Assembly (NCBI GenBank): GCA_027031685.1
Contig: JALVPS010000199.1
Location: forward strand, 1-5,501
Origin: Gammaproteobacteria bacterium
GTDB lineage: Bacteria; Pseudomonadota; Gammaproteobacteria; UWMA-0217
DNA: 5,501 nt
Direction: 5' to 3'
Position 1 is the stretch's first letter. Every line of letters begins with the position of its first letter. The notes under the pieces were generated by a model. The model was not told the origin of the DNA. It did no database searches and saw nothing but the letters and a program-made list of their open reading frames with translations. Below are positions 1-5,485 of the stretch, piece by piece. The position numbers and the translations under genes were made by a program.

Positions 1-2
1 GT

Positions 3-131
3 ATTACGGGGCTCTTTTTTACGCTGATGTTCTTCTTCAACATCAGCATCATGGCCTTCGACTACACCCGACTCGCCAGCATCGTGATCGTCCTCCCCGT
101 GGTGATCCTCGCGCTGATCTCCGCGCTCGCC
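3..131 (+). CDS. Fragment of an unidentified membrane protein, probably joined artificially
   Basis: Read from base 3, the plus strand encodes about 40 strongly hydrophobic residues. They include two likely membrane segments separated by a short polar stretch: a Phe-rich one ending near FFFNISIMAF, then DYTR, then an Ile/Val/Leu-rich one. Third codon positions are almost all C or G although this stretch is only about 53% G+C, which is the pattern of a real coding frame. The frame stays open beyond 131, but from there it is the antisense of the glycerate kinase gene and turns into Gly/Arg/Gln-rich sequence with no hydrophobic pattern. The gene is cut at both ends: it begins before base 1 and stops matching a plausible protein around 117-138. 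I do not recognise the family. An ATG at 27 is possible, but the hydrophobic frame is already open upstream of it, so I do not take it as the start. Confidence 0.5.
23..47. repeat. Perfect 9-bp hairpin within the membrane-protein fragment
   Basis: GCTGATGTT at 23-31 pairs with AACATCAGC at 39-47 around the seven-base loop CTTCTTC. It lies inside a plausible coding frame with normal codon use, so it may be coincidental. Confidence 0.35.
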
Positions 132-138
132 CCGGGCG
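117..138. other. Probable chimeric junction between two unrelated sequences
   Basis: Three changes coincide here. The minus-strand glycerate kinase reads well down to about codon 264 (ending in AHARG) and then becomes a run of Asp, Glu, His and Gln typical of a non-coding frame. The plus strand to the left instead reads as a codon-biased membrane protein. G+C falls from around 75% to about 53% over bases 1-120. The likely join lies in the GC-rich run CGCCCCGGGCG at 128-138, or a few bases to its left. A natural rearrangement could give the same picture, but an amplification or assembly chimera is more likely so close to the end of the sequence. Confidence 0.65.
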
Positions 139-920
139 TGGGCCACGGCGGCCCGTTTGGCCATGGCCAGGTTGGCGACGATCTCGTGACGGATGCGGGC
201 GAAGGCCGCCGGCGGCGGGACGGGCGCGGGAGGCAGCGCGGCCAGGGTGGCGGCCACGTCCGCCGGCAGGGGCGGCAGCCCGCCGGGCGGGGGCGGGTGC
301 AGCGGCCCGGAGCCGATCACCGCCGGGTCGTCGCCGGGTACGTCGGAGATGAGCAGCACGCGCACGGCATGGCCCTGCAGGTGGGCCGCCAGGCGCCCGC
401 CCTTGATGCGCGACACCGCCCGGCGCACCGCGTTCATGGTGGCGATGTCCAGCCCGGCGGCCAGCAGGCGGCGGGTGAGCGCCGCCAGGTGGTCCAGCGT
501 CCAGCCGGGCGGCAGCACCTCCACCAGGCTGGAGGCGCCCCCGGACAGACACACCAGCACCGGCCGCCCGGCCGGCACGGCGTGGCAGAAGGCGAGCAGC
601 GCCTCGCCGGCCCGCAGGCTGCCCGGCCCGGGCACCGGGTGCTCGGCCTCCAGACAGGTGAGGCGTGGATCGCAGGGCCCCTGCAGGTAGCCCTGTTTGG
701 TGATCAGCAGGCCGCGCCGCAGGCGCGCGCCGAAGTGCGCCAGGGCGCCGGCGGCCATGGCCTCGGCGGCCTTGCCGATGGCGATCAGGTCCAGCGCCGG
801 CACGTCCCAGGGATGGGCCGCCAGGTGGGCGGACACCGCCCGCCGCCCCTCCACGCGCCGCAGGGCGGCGTGAAAGCAGTCCAGCAGCAGGCGGCGCGGG
901 TCGGGTCCGGGCCGGCTCAC
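129..920 (-). CDS. Glycerate kinase (DUF4147/MOFRL family), C-terminus missing
   Basis: Members of this family phosphorylate D-glycerate to 2-phosphoglycerate with ATP, feeding glycerate from glyoxylate, tartrate or glycolate salvage into glycolysis. The translation shows the family's N-terminal motifs in order: AIGKAAEAMA (about 47-56), EAEHPVPGPGSLRAGEALL (91-109), LSGGASSLVEVLPPG (125-139), MNAVRRAVSRIKGGRLA (162-178) and ISDVPGDDPAVIGSGPLHP (191-209), then EIVANLAMAKRAA near 246-258. The start is GTG at 920-918, forming a GTGA overlap with the metZ stop, so translation is probably coupled to metZ. Family members are usually about 420 residues. Only about 264 credible codons are present, so the end of the first domain and the whole C-terminal MOFRL domain are absent. 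The frame stays open to base 1 but no longer resembles the family below about 129, where the sequence appears to be joined to foreign DNA. The loss is therefore probably an artefact, not a pseudogene. Specificity (glycerate versus hydroxypyruvate metabolism) cannot be settled here. Confidence 0.9.
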
Positions 921-2101
921 GCGTCCAGGCCGCGCGCCAGGTCGGCCTGGATGTCGGCGATGGCCTCCAGGCCCACGGCCACGCGGATCAGCCCCTCGCC
1001 GATGCCGGCCGCGGCGCGCTGTTCCGGGGTCAGGCGGCTGTGGGTGGTGCTGGCCGGGTGGGTGACGGTGGTCTTGGTGTCGCCCAGGTTGGCGGTGATG
1101 GACAGCAGGCGCAGGTTGTCGATGACCCGCCAGGCCGCCGCCCGCCCGCCGCGCACGTCGAAGCTGAGGATGCCGCCGTAGCCGCTCTGCTGGGTGCTGG
1201 CCAGGGCGTGCTGCGGGTGCGAGGCCAGGCCGGGGTAGTACACCCGCTCCACCTGCGGATGGGCCTCCAGCCACTGCGCCAGCGCCAGGGCGTGGGCGCT
1301 GTGCGCCTGCATGCGCAGGGGCAGCGTCTCCAGCCCCTTGAGGAACACCCAGGCGTTGAAGGGGCTCATGCTCGGCCCGGCCGTGCGCAGGAAGCCGAAC
1401 ACGTCCTTGCCCACCCGCTCTGCATCGCCCACCACGGCGCCGCCCACGCAGCGCCCCTGCCCGTCCAGGTACTTGGTGGCCGAGTGCACCACGATGTCCG
1501 CCCCCAGGGCCAGGGGCTGCTGCAGGGCCGGCGTGCACAGGCAGTTGTCCACCACCAGCAGGGCGCCGTGGGCGTGGGCCAGCTCGGCCACGGCGCGGAT
1601 GTCCACCAGCTCGGTGAGCGGGTTGGAGGGCGTCTCCAGGAACAGCAGCCGGGTGTTCGGGCGCAGGGCGGCGGCCCAGGCGTCCAGGTCGGACAGGGGC
1701 ACATAGTCCACTGCCACCCCGAACTTGCGGAAGTAGTTGTCGAACAGCACCACGGTGGTGCCGAACACCGAGCGCGAGCACACCACGTGGTCGCCGGCCT
1801 GCAGCAGGGCCATGCCCAGCGACAGGATGGCGGCCATGCCGGAGGCGGTGGCCACGCAGCTGGGCGCCCCCTCCAGCGCCGCCAGGCGCTGCTCGAAGGT
1901 GCGCACCGTGGGATTGGTGAAGCGCGAGTAGATATTGCCCGGCGCCTCGCCGGCGAAGCGCGCGGCGGCCTCGGCGGCGCTGCCGAACACGTAGCTGGAG
2001 GTGGGGAAGATGGGCTCGGCGTGCTCTCCCTCCGGGGTGCGCACCTGGCCGGCGCGCACCGCGCGGGTGGCGAAGGCGTAGTCTTCGAATTCGTCGTTCA
2101 T
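917..2101 (-). CDS. metZ: O-succinylhomoserine sulfhydrylase
   Basis: This PLP enzyme converts O-succinylhomoserine and sulfide directly to homocysteine in cytoplasmic methionine synthesis, bypassing cystathionine. The 394-residue protein is full length for the Cys/Met-metabolism PLP family. Visible motifs are YSRFTNPT (58-65), SGMAAI (87-92) in the cofactor phosphate-binding region, ETPSNP (156-161), VVDN (183-186) with the PLP-contacting Asp, and the Schiff-base lysine K210 in HSATKYLDGQGRCVGG. DTKTTVTHPASTTH (341-354) is the substrate-carboxylate region. The DGQGRCVGG signature after the lysine favours MetZ over cystathionine gamma-synthase or MetY; O-acetylhomoserine use cannot be excluded from sequence alone. 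The start is the ATG at 2101-2099, eight bases after a GGAGAG ribosome binding site. It lies downstream of purF, as in pseudomonads, but with two extra genes and a 191-bp leader between, suggesting its own promoter. Its TGA stop overlaps the GTG start of the glycerate kinase gene. Confidence 0.95.
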   Translation of the reverse strand: MNDEFEDYAFATRAVRAGQVRTPEGEHAEPIFPTSSYVFGSAAEAAARFAGEAPGNIYSRFTNPTVRTFEQRLAALEGAPSCVATASGMAAILSLGMALLQAGDHVVCSRSVFGTTVVLFDNYFRKFGVAVDYVPLSDLDAWAAALRPNTRLLFLETPSNPLTELVDIRAVAELAHAHGALLVVDNCLCTPALQQPLALGADIVVHSATKYLDGQGRCVGGAVVGDAERVGKDVFGFLRTAGPSMSPFNAWVFLKGLETLPLRMQAHSAHALALAQWLEAHPQVERVYYPGLASHPQHALASTQQSGYGGILSFDVRGGRAAAWRVIDNLRLLSITANLGDTKTTVTHPASTTHSRLTPEQRAAAGIGEGLIRVAVGLEAIADIQADLARGLDA

Positions 2102-2292
2102 ACTCTAGACTCTCCGGCGGCATACATGTGGAAACCCGGAAACTCGCCTGGCCCTGCGCCAGGGTGGTGCCCGGCCATGCCTGACAACTGTCCGACAGGC
2201 CGCACCCCCAATCCCCGCGCTCGACGGCCATGTCGGCGCAAGGGGAAAGAGATGCTCTGCGTGCCCGGCCCGGGTGAACCGGGACAGCCGGC
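2102..2292 (-). other. Non-coding leader upstream of metZ
   Basis: This is 191 bases without a credible gene. It contains an 11-bp perfect palindrome, CTGTCCGACAG (2188-2198), inside a wider GCCTG...CAGGC pair (2179-2200), which could be an operator. Just after the small membrane gene there is a short GC stem (2269-2273 with 2279-2283, loop of five), with no T-run following it on the minus strand, so it is a weak terminator candidate at best. I could not find a convincing -35/-10 pair or a recognisable SAM riboswitch. That metZ has its own promoter here is inferred from the gap size only. Confidence 0.4.
2110..2115 (-). promoter_or_regulatory. Ribosome binding site of metZ
   Basis: GGAGAG on the minus strand lies eight bases before the ATG at 2101. 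It fixes the metZ start. Confidence 0.75.
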
Positions 2293-2442
2293 TCAGCCCA
2301 GCAAGCGGCCAATCAGGTCGATGATGATGGCACCCATCGCCAGCGCCTGGCCAACCAGCAACAGTAGGGCGAAGGCCAGCCAGCCAAAATGGGGGTGGGG
2401 CTCGCGCAGGTCATCGCGCAGGGGACTCAACTCATGCCGCAT
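2293..2442 (-). CDS. Small single-pass membrane protein of unknown function
   Basis: This is a 49-residue protein: a charged N-terminal part (MRHELSPLRDDLREPHPHFG, 1-20) followed by one long hydrophobic stretch (about 20-43) rich in Leu, Ala and Ile, ending IDLIGRLLG. It has no signal peptidase site, so it is probably an integral inner-membrane protein; orientation is not clear. I chose the ATG at 2442-2440 because GGAGAG sits seven bases upstream. The same frame can be extended to a GTG at 2490, adding 16 residues, but that extension crosses both the ribosome binding site and a hairpin and is unlikely to be translated. It lies 106 bases downstream of the L,D-transpeptidase stop and 191 bases before metZ. 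I do not recognise a family. The good ribosome binding site and clear membrane segment support a real gene, but without homologues this remains moderate. Confidence 0.6.
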   Translation of the reverse strand: MRHELSPLRDDLREPHPHFGWLAFALLLLVGQALAMGAIIIDLIGRLLG

Positions 2443-2449
2443 TATTGTT

Positions 2450-2455
2450 CTCTCC
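2450..2455 (-). promoter_or_regulatory. Ribosome binding site of the small membrane protein
   Basis: GGAGAG on the minus strand, seven bases before the ATG at 2442. It decides between that ATG and the longer GTG-started version at 2490. Confidence 0.65.
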
Positions 2456-2464
2456 GCCGGTGGG

Positions 2465-2481
2465 GCCACGCACGGCGTGGC
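2465..2481 (-). repeat. Perfect 7-bp hairpin in the leader of the small membrane gene
   Basis: GCCACGC at 2465-2471 pairs with GCGTGGC at 2475-2481 around a three-base loop. On the minus-strand transcript it ends nine bases before the GGAGAG ribosome binding site. No T-run follows, so it is not a canonical intrinsic terminator. It could be a translation-modulating leader structure, an operator palindrome, an mRNA-stabilising stem, or chance in GC-rich DNA. Confidence 0.45.
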
Positions 2482-2548
2482 AGGTTTCACACCTAATTTG
2501 TGGCAGAGATCGCAGCAGATTTCCAGTTTTCAGGTCATCGCCGGCCAC

Positions 2549-3142
2549 TCAGGGCTGTATCCACACCAGGGAACGCACCGGCAGGGCGTCGAACAGGGCG
2601 ATCACGTCCTCGTTGCGCAGGCGGATGCAGCCGTGCGAGGCGGGCCGGCCGATCAGCCCCTCCTCCGGGGTGCCGTGGATGTAGATGTAGCGGCGGAAGG
2701 AGTCCACGCCCGGCCCCTGGTTGCGGCCCGGCTCCAGCCCGGCCAGCCACAGGATGCGGCTGGTGACCAGGTCCTCGCCGATGTGGCGCGGACGGTGCTC
2801 GATGGCGGCGATGCGCCCGGTGGGCACGCGGGCGCGGAACACCATGCCGGCCGGCGCGCCGGCGCCGTAGCGGCGGCGCACGTAGTGGGCGCCGAGGGGG
2901 GTGCGGTTGCTGCCGGCGGCGCTGCCGGTGCCGGCCTCGGCGGTGGACACGGGATAGCGCGCCGCCAGCCGGCCGTCCACGTACAGGCGCAGCTCCTGGT
3001 CGGACACGTCCACGATGGCCACCCGGTCGGCGCGATAGTCGGGATAGGCGGCCCGCAGGACCCGCAGCCGCTCTCCGTCGTCAGGCGGGGCAGCCATGAC
3101 CCAGGCGCTCCACAACAGCAATGCCCACAGCAGCCCGCGCAT
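2549..3142 (-). CDS. Exported L,D-transpeptidase (YkuD/ErfK family)
   Basis: Enzymes of this family use an active-site cysteine to make 3-3 cross-links between meso-diaminopimelate residues of peptidoglycan, or to attach a protein such as Braun lipoprotein to it. The 197-residue protein starts with a signal peptide (MRGLLWALLLWSAWVMA, cleavage probably after A17 or A18; no lipobox), so it acts in the periplasm. A beta-rich YkuD domain follows from about residue 40: IVDVSDQELRLYVDG, RYPVSTAEAGTGS, NRTPLGAHYV, then the catalytic signature IHGTPEEGLIGRPASHGCIR, with His156, Ser169, His170, Gly171 and the nucleophile Cys172. There is no LysM or SPOR domain, so it is a minimal single-domain member. 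The ATG at 3142-3140 shares one base with the purF stop (TGATG), implying translational coupling. A TTG one codon upstream is possible, but the ATG is preferred. Whether it is a cross-linker, an anchoring enzyme or a hydrolase cannot be told from sequence. Confidence 0.92.
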   Translation of the reverse strand: MRGLLWALLLWSAWVMAAPPDDGERLRVLRAAYPDYRADRVAIVDVSDQELRLYVDGRLAARYPVSTAEAGTGSAAGSNRTPLGAHYVRRRYGAGAPAGMVFRARVPTGRIAAIEHRPRHIGEDLVTSRILWLAGLEPGRNQGPGVDSFRRYIYIHGTPEEGLIGRPASHGCIRLRNEDVIALFDALPVRSLVWIQP

Positions 3143-4647
3143 CAATGGCTGTTGTGCAGGTCCACGCCCACCGTCTGCTCCACGGCCAGGGCCTTGTTCT
3201 CGTCGCGGCGTCGCAGGCTCAGCTCGTCCAGGTACTCCTCGCTCACCTCGGAGACGTACTTGCCATCGAACACCGAGGCGTCGAAGCCCTCGATGGCCGG
3301 GTTGCCCTGACGCACGGCGTCGATCAGGTCATCCAGGCGCTGGTAGACGAGGCGGTCGGCACCGATGGCCCGGCACACCTCCTCCACCGTACGGCCGTGT
3401 GCGATCAGCTCGCTGGGGGCCGGCATGTCGATGCCGTACACGTTGGGATAACGAATGGGCGGCGCGGCGGAGGCGAAGTACACTTTGCGCGCCCCGACGT
3501 CGCGCGCCATCTGCACGATCTGCGCCGAGGTGGTGCCGCGCACGATGGAGTCGTCCACGATGAGCACGTTCTGATCGCGAAACTCCATGGGGATGGCGTT
3601 CAGCTTGCGGCGCACCGACTTCTTGCGGATCTGCTGGCCGGGCATGATGAAGGTGCGGCCGATGTAGCGGTTCTTGATGAAACCCTCGCGGTAGTTCACG
3701 CCCAGGGCCCTGGCCAGCTCGATGGCCGCCGTGCGGCCGCTGTCCGGCACCGGGATGACCACGTCGATGTCGTGGCCCGGCCAGTCGCGGGCGATCTGCT
3801 CGGCCAGTTTCACGCCCATGCGCATGCGCGCCTTGTGCACCGAGATGCCGTCGATCACCGAATCGGGGCGCGCAAAATACACGTACTCGAACAGGCAGGG
3901 GGTGTAGGAGGTGTGCTCGGCGCACTGCTGCACGTGCACCTGGCCGTCGTGGGTGATGTACACCGCCTCGCCCGGCTTGAGGTCGGCCACCACCTCGAAG
4001 CCGAGGGCGTCCAGCGCCACGCTCTCCGAGGCGATCACGTACTCCGGGCCGCGCTCCGTCTCGCGCCGGCCGTAGATGATGGGGCGGATGCCGTGCGGAT
4101 CGCGGAAGCCGAGGATGCCGTGGCCGACGATCATGGCGATGACCGCGTAGGCGCCGCGGCAGCGGCGGTGTACGCCGGCCACGGCGGCGAAGATGTCCTC
4201 CGGCGTGGGCTGCAGGTTGTCCTGCAGCAGCAGCTCCTTGGCCAGGATGTTGAGCAGCACCTCCGAGTCGGACGAGGTGTTGATGTGGCGCCGGTCCTGG
4301 CGCCACAGCTCCTCGGTGAGCTGCTCGGCATTGGTCAGGTTGCCGTTGTGCCCCAGCGCCACCCCGTAGGGCGAGTTGACATAGAACGGCTGCGCCTCGG
4401 CCGAGGAGGAAGAGCCGGCGGTGGGATAGCGCACGTGGCCGATGCCCATGTTGCCCACCAGCCGCTGCATGTGGCGGGTGTGGAACACGTCGCGCACCAG
4501 GCCGTTGTCCTTGCGCAGGTAGAGCCGGTTCTCGTGGCAGGTCATGATGCCCGCCGCGTCCTGGCCACGGTGCTGCAGCACGGTGAGCGCGTCGTACAGC
4601 GCCTGGTTGACCGGCGAGCGGCCGACGATGCCGGCTATGCCGCACAT
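3142..4647 (-). CDS. purF: Amidophosphoribosyltransferase
   Basis: PurF catalyses the committed step of de novo purine synthesis in the cytoplasm: PRPP plus glutamine gives 5-phosphoribosylamine. The 501-residue protein is close to the E. coli length (505). It begins MCGIAG, so the N-terminal nucleophile Cys2 is exposed simply by methionine removal. There is no propeptide as in the Bacillus-type iron-sulfur enzyme. The glutaminase half shows LQHRGQDAAGI (25-35), R73 in HVRYPTAGSS, GHNGNLTN (99-106) and SSDSEV (125-130). The phosphoribosyltransferase half shows PVPDSGRTAA (299-308), the flexible-loop region KNRYIGRTFI (325-334) and the PRPP-binding motif VLIVDDSIVRGTTS (361-374). The gene follows cvpA after 69 bases and has no strong Shine-Dalgarno sequence, but the MCGIAG start is unambiguous. 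Its stop overlaps the start of the L,D-transpeptidase gene. All visible catalytic residues are intact. Confidence 0.98.
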   Translation of the reverse strand: MCGIAGIVGRSPVNQALYDALTVLQHRGQDAAGIMTCHENRLYLRKDNGLVRDVFHTRHMQRLVGNMGIGHVRYPTAGSSSSAEAQPFYVNSPYGVALGHNGNLTNAEQLTEELWRQDRRHINTSSDSEVLLNILAKELLLQDNLQPTPEDIFAAVAGVHRRCRGAYAVIAMIVGHGILGFRDPHGIRPIIYGRRETERGPEYVIASESVALDALGFEVVADLKPGEAVYITHDGQVHVQQCAEHTSYTPCLFEYVYFARPDSVIDGISVHKARMRMGVKLAEQIARDWPGHDIDVVIPVPDSGRTAAIELARALGVNYREGFIKNRYIGRTFIMPGQQIRKKSVRRKLNAIPMEFRDQNVLIVDDSIVRGTTSAQIVQMARDVGARKVYFASAAPPIRYPNVYGIDMPAPSELIAHGRTVEEVCRAIGADRLVYQRLDDLIDAVRQGNPAIEGFDASVFDGKYVSEVSEEYLDELSLRRRDENKALAVEQTVGVDLHNSH

Positions 4648-4681
4648 GGCGCGGCCCCGGCGGCGAGAGAAACAGGGAGGG

Positions 4682-4698
4682 GAAGCGTGTTGCGCTTC
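4682..4698 (-). repeat. Small hairpin between cvpA and purF
   Basis: GAAGCG at 4682-4687 pairs with CGCTTC at 4693-4698 around a five-base loop. On the minus-strand transcript it lies 18 bases after the cvpA stop and is followed by a pyrimidine-rich stretch with only short T-runs. It is too weak to call a terminator, and purF presumably continues in the same transcript. Confidence 0.3.
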
Positions 4699-4716
4699 AT
4701 TGGCGAAGGCCCCGTG

Positions 4717-5202
4717 TTACCCGAAATGTTGTGCCAGCTCCGGCGGCAGCAACCCCCTGATCCACAGGGCGATGTCATGGAACCAGGGCAGCGTGACGGA
4801 CTGCTGCCACCAGTCCTCGTGCGGCATGTTGGTGAGCGTGGCCAGCAGCACCATGAGCGACACCACCAGCACACCACGCGCCACCCCGAACACCGCTCCC
4901 AGCAGGCGGTCCACACCGGACAGACCGGAGCCGTCCACCAGTCCGCCGATCAGGTAATTCAGGATGCCGCCGGCCAGCAGCACGGCCATGAACAGCAGCA
5001 GGCCAGCCACCGCGCCCTGCACCGTGGCGCTGCCCAACTGGAACGGAAGGCGGGCCGCCAGCGGCGCCGCGTAACCCAGCGCGATCCAGACGGCGGCCAC
5101 CCAGGTGGCCAGCGACACGGCCTCGCGCACGAGGCCGCGGAACAGGCCGATCACCACCGACAGGGCGATGACGCCGGCGACGAACAGATCGACGAAGGAC
5201 AT
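4717..5202 (-). CDS. cvpA: CvpA family inner-membrane protein
   Basis: CvpA proteins are multi-pass inner-membrane proteins named for colicin V production in E. coli, where the gene is co-transcribed with purF. Work in enteric bacteria links CvpA to envelope integrity and bile-salt resistance, but its molecular activity is not settled. The 161-residue protein is the usual length (162 in E. coli). It has four hydrophobic segments at about 4-21, 29-50, 62-86 and 103-121. The conserved FRGLVREA motif (21-28) follows the first segment, and the loop GLSGVDRLLGAVFGVARG (93-110), the family's most conserved region, leads into the fourth. The C-terminal 40 residues are amphipathic and end LLPPELAQHFG. 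It starts 28 bases after the SPOR gene stop, without an obvious ribosome binding site, and precedes purF, so all three probably share a transcript. Confidence 0.95.
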   Translation of the reverse strand: MSFVDLFVAGVIALSVVIGLFRGLVREAVSLATWVAAVWIALGYAAPLAARLPFQLGSATVQGAVAGLLLFMAVLLAGGILNYLIGGLVDGSGLSGVDRLLGAVFGVARGVLVVSLMVLLATLTNMPHEDWWQQSVTLPWFHDIALWIRGLLPPELAQHFG

Positions 5203-5230
5203 GCCGGATTCGACTCGACAGGCGATGAAT

Positions 5231-5485
5231 TCAGTGGTGGCCGACGATGATGCCCTGCAGCTTCTCCTCGTCGATCAGCCGCTGGCGCAGGGCGTCGGCC
5301 TCGTCGCGGCTGGGCCGCGGCCCCACCTTGACACGGTAGATGGTGCCGTTGGGGCCCCGCACCGCCTCGACGAAGGCGTGATAGCCGCGCTTCGCCAGGC
5401 GCGCCTGGAGGCCGTCGGCGTTGCCCCGCTTGCTGAAGCTGCCCACCTGCACCACGTAGCCGGCCTTGCCGCCGGTGGCGGCCGG
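5231..5485 (-). CDS. dedD: SPOR-domain protein, C-terminal part only (DedD-like)
   Basis: SPOR domains bind septal peptidoglycan lacking stem peptides and bring proteins to the division site; DedD is a small membrane-anchored member encoded just before cvpA in enteric bacteria. The visible 84 residues are a short Ala/Gly linker (PAATGGKAG) and one SPOR domain: YVVQVGSFSKRGNADGLQARL, then RGYHAFVE, TIYRVKVGP, and a final helix and strand ending LQGIIVGHH. The N-terminal membrane anchor and long Pro/Ala linker expected of DedD lie beyond the window edge. Reading upstream, the frame meets a TAG at 5488-5486, inside the right arm of an inverted repeat that looks like a fold-back artefact. I therefore read this as an intact gene cut by the sequence end, not a short gene starting at the internal GTG at 5455, which would remove the first strand residues of the domain. 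The symbol rests on gene order as well as the domain. Confidence 0.8.
   Translation of the reverse strand, partial: PAATGGKAGYVVQVGSFSKRGNADGLQARLAKRGYHAFVEAVRGPNGTIYRVKVGPRPSRDEADALRQRLIDEEKLQGIIVGHH

Noticed and set aside
27..1181. A 384-codon plus-strand frame with a hydrophobic start.
   Set aside because: Only the first ~35 codons look like a real protein. The remainder is antisense to glycerate kinase and metZ. It is a product of the apparent junction.
2269..2283. A GC stem after the small membrane gene as an intrinsic terminator.
   Set aside because: The stem is only five base pairs and no T-run follows on the minus strand.
1040..3310. A 756-codon open frame on the plus strand.
   Set aside because: It is antisense to metZ and the L,D-transpeptidase. 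Its product is dominated by Gly, Ala, His, Gln and Arg with no domain or membrane pattern, as expected from GC-rich codon bias on the opposite strand.
3329..4645. A 438-codon minus-strand frame overlapping purF in another frame.
   Set aside because: It is an Arg/Pro/His-rich shadow of purF with no recognisable motif.
4680..4700. A possible PurR operator ahead of purF (GCGCAAC next to a palindrome).
   Set aside because: Only one half resembles the PurR consensus and the palindrome's symmetry differs from it. In E. coli the operator lies upstream of cvpA, not between cvpA and purF.
3121..5250. A 709-codon open frame on the plus strand.
   Set aside because: It is the antisense of purF and cvpA, with a His/Val/Gln/Ala-rich low-complexity product. 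Both sense genes are unmistakable.
5231..5455. A standalone 74-residue SPOR protein starting at GTG 5455.
   Set aside because: That start cuts into the first strand of the SPOR domain. The upstream stop comes from the fold-back arm, so a truncated longer protein is the better reading.
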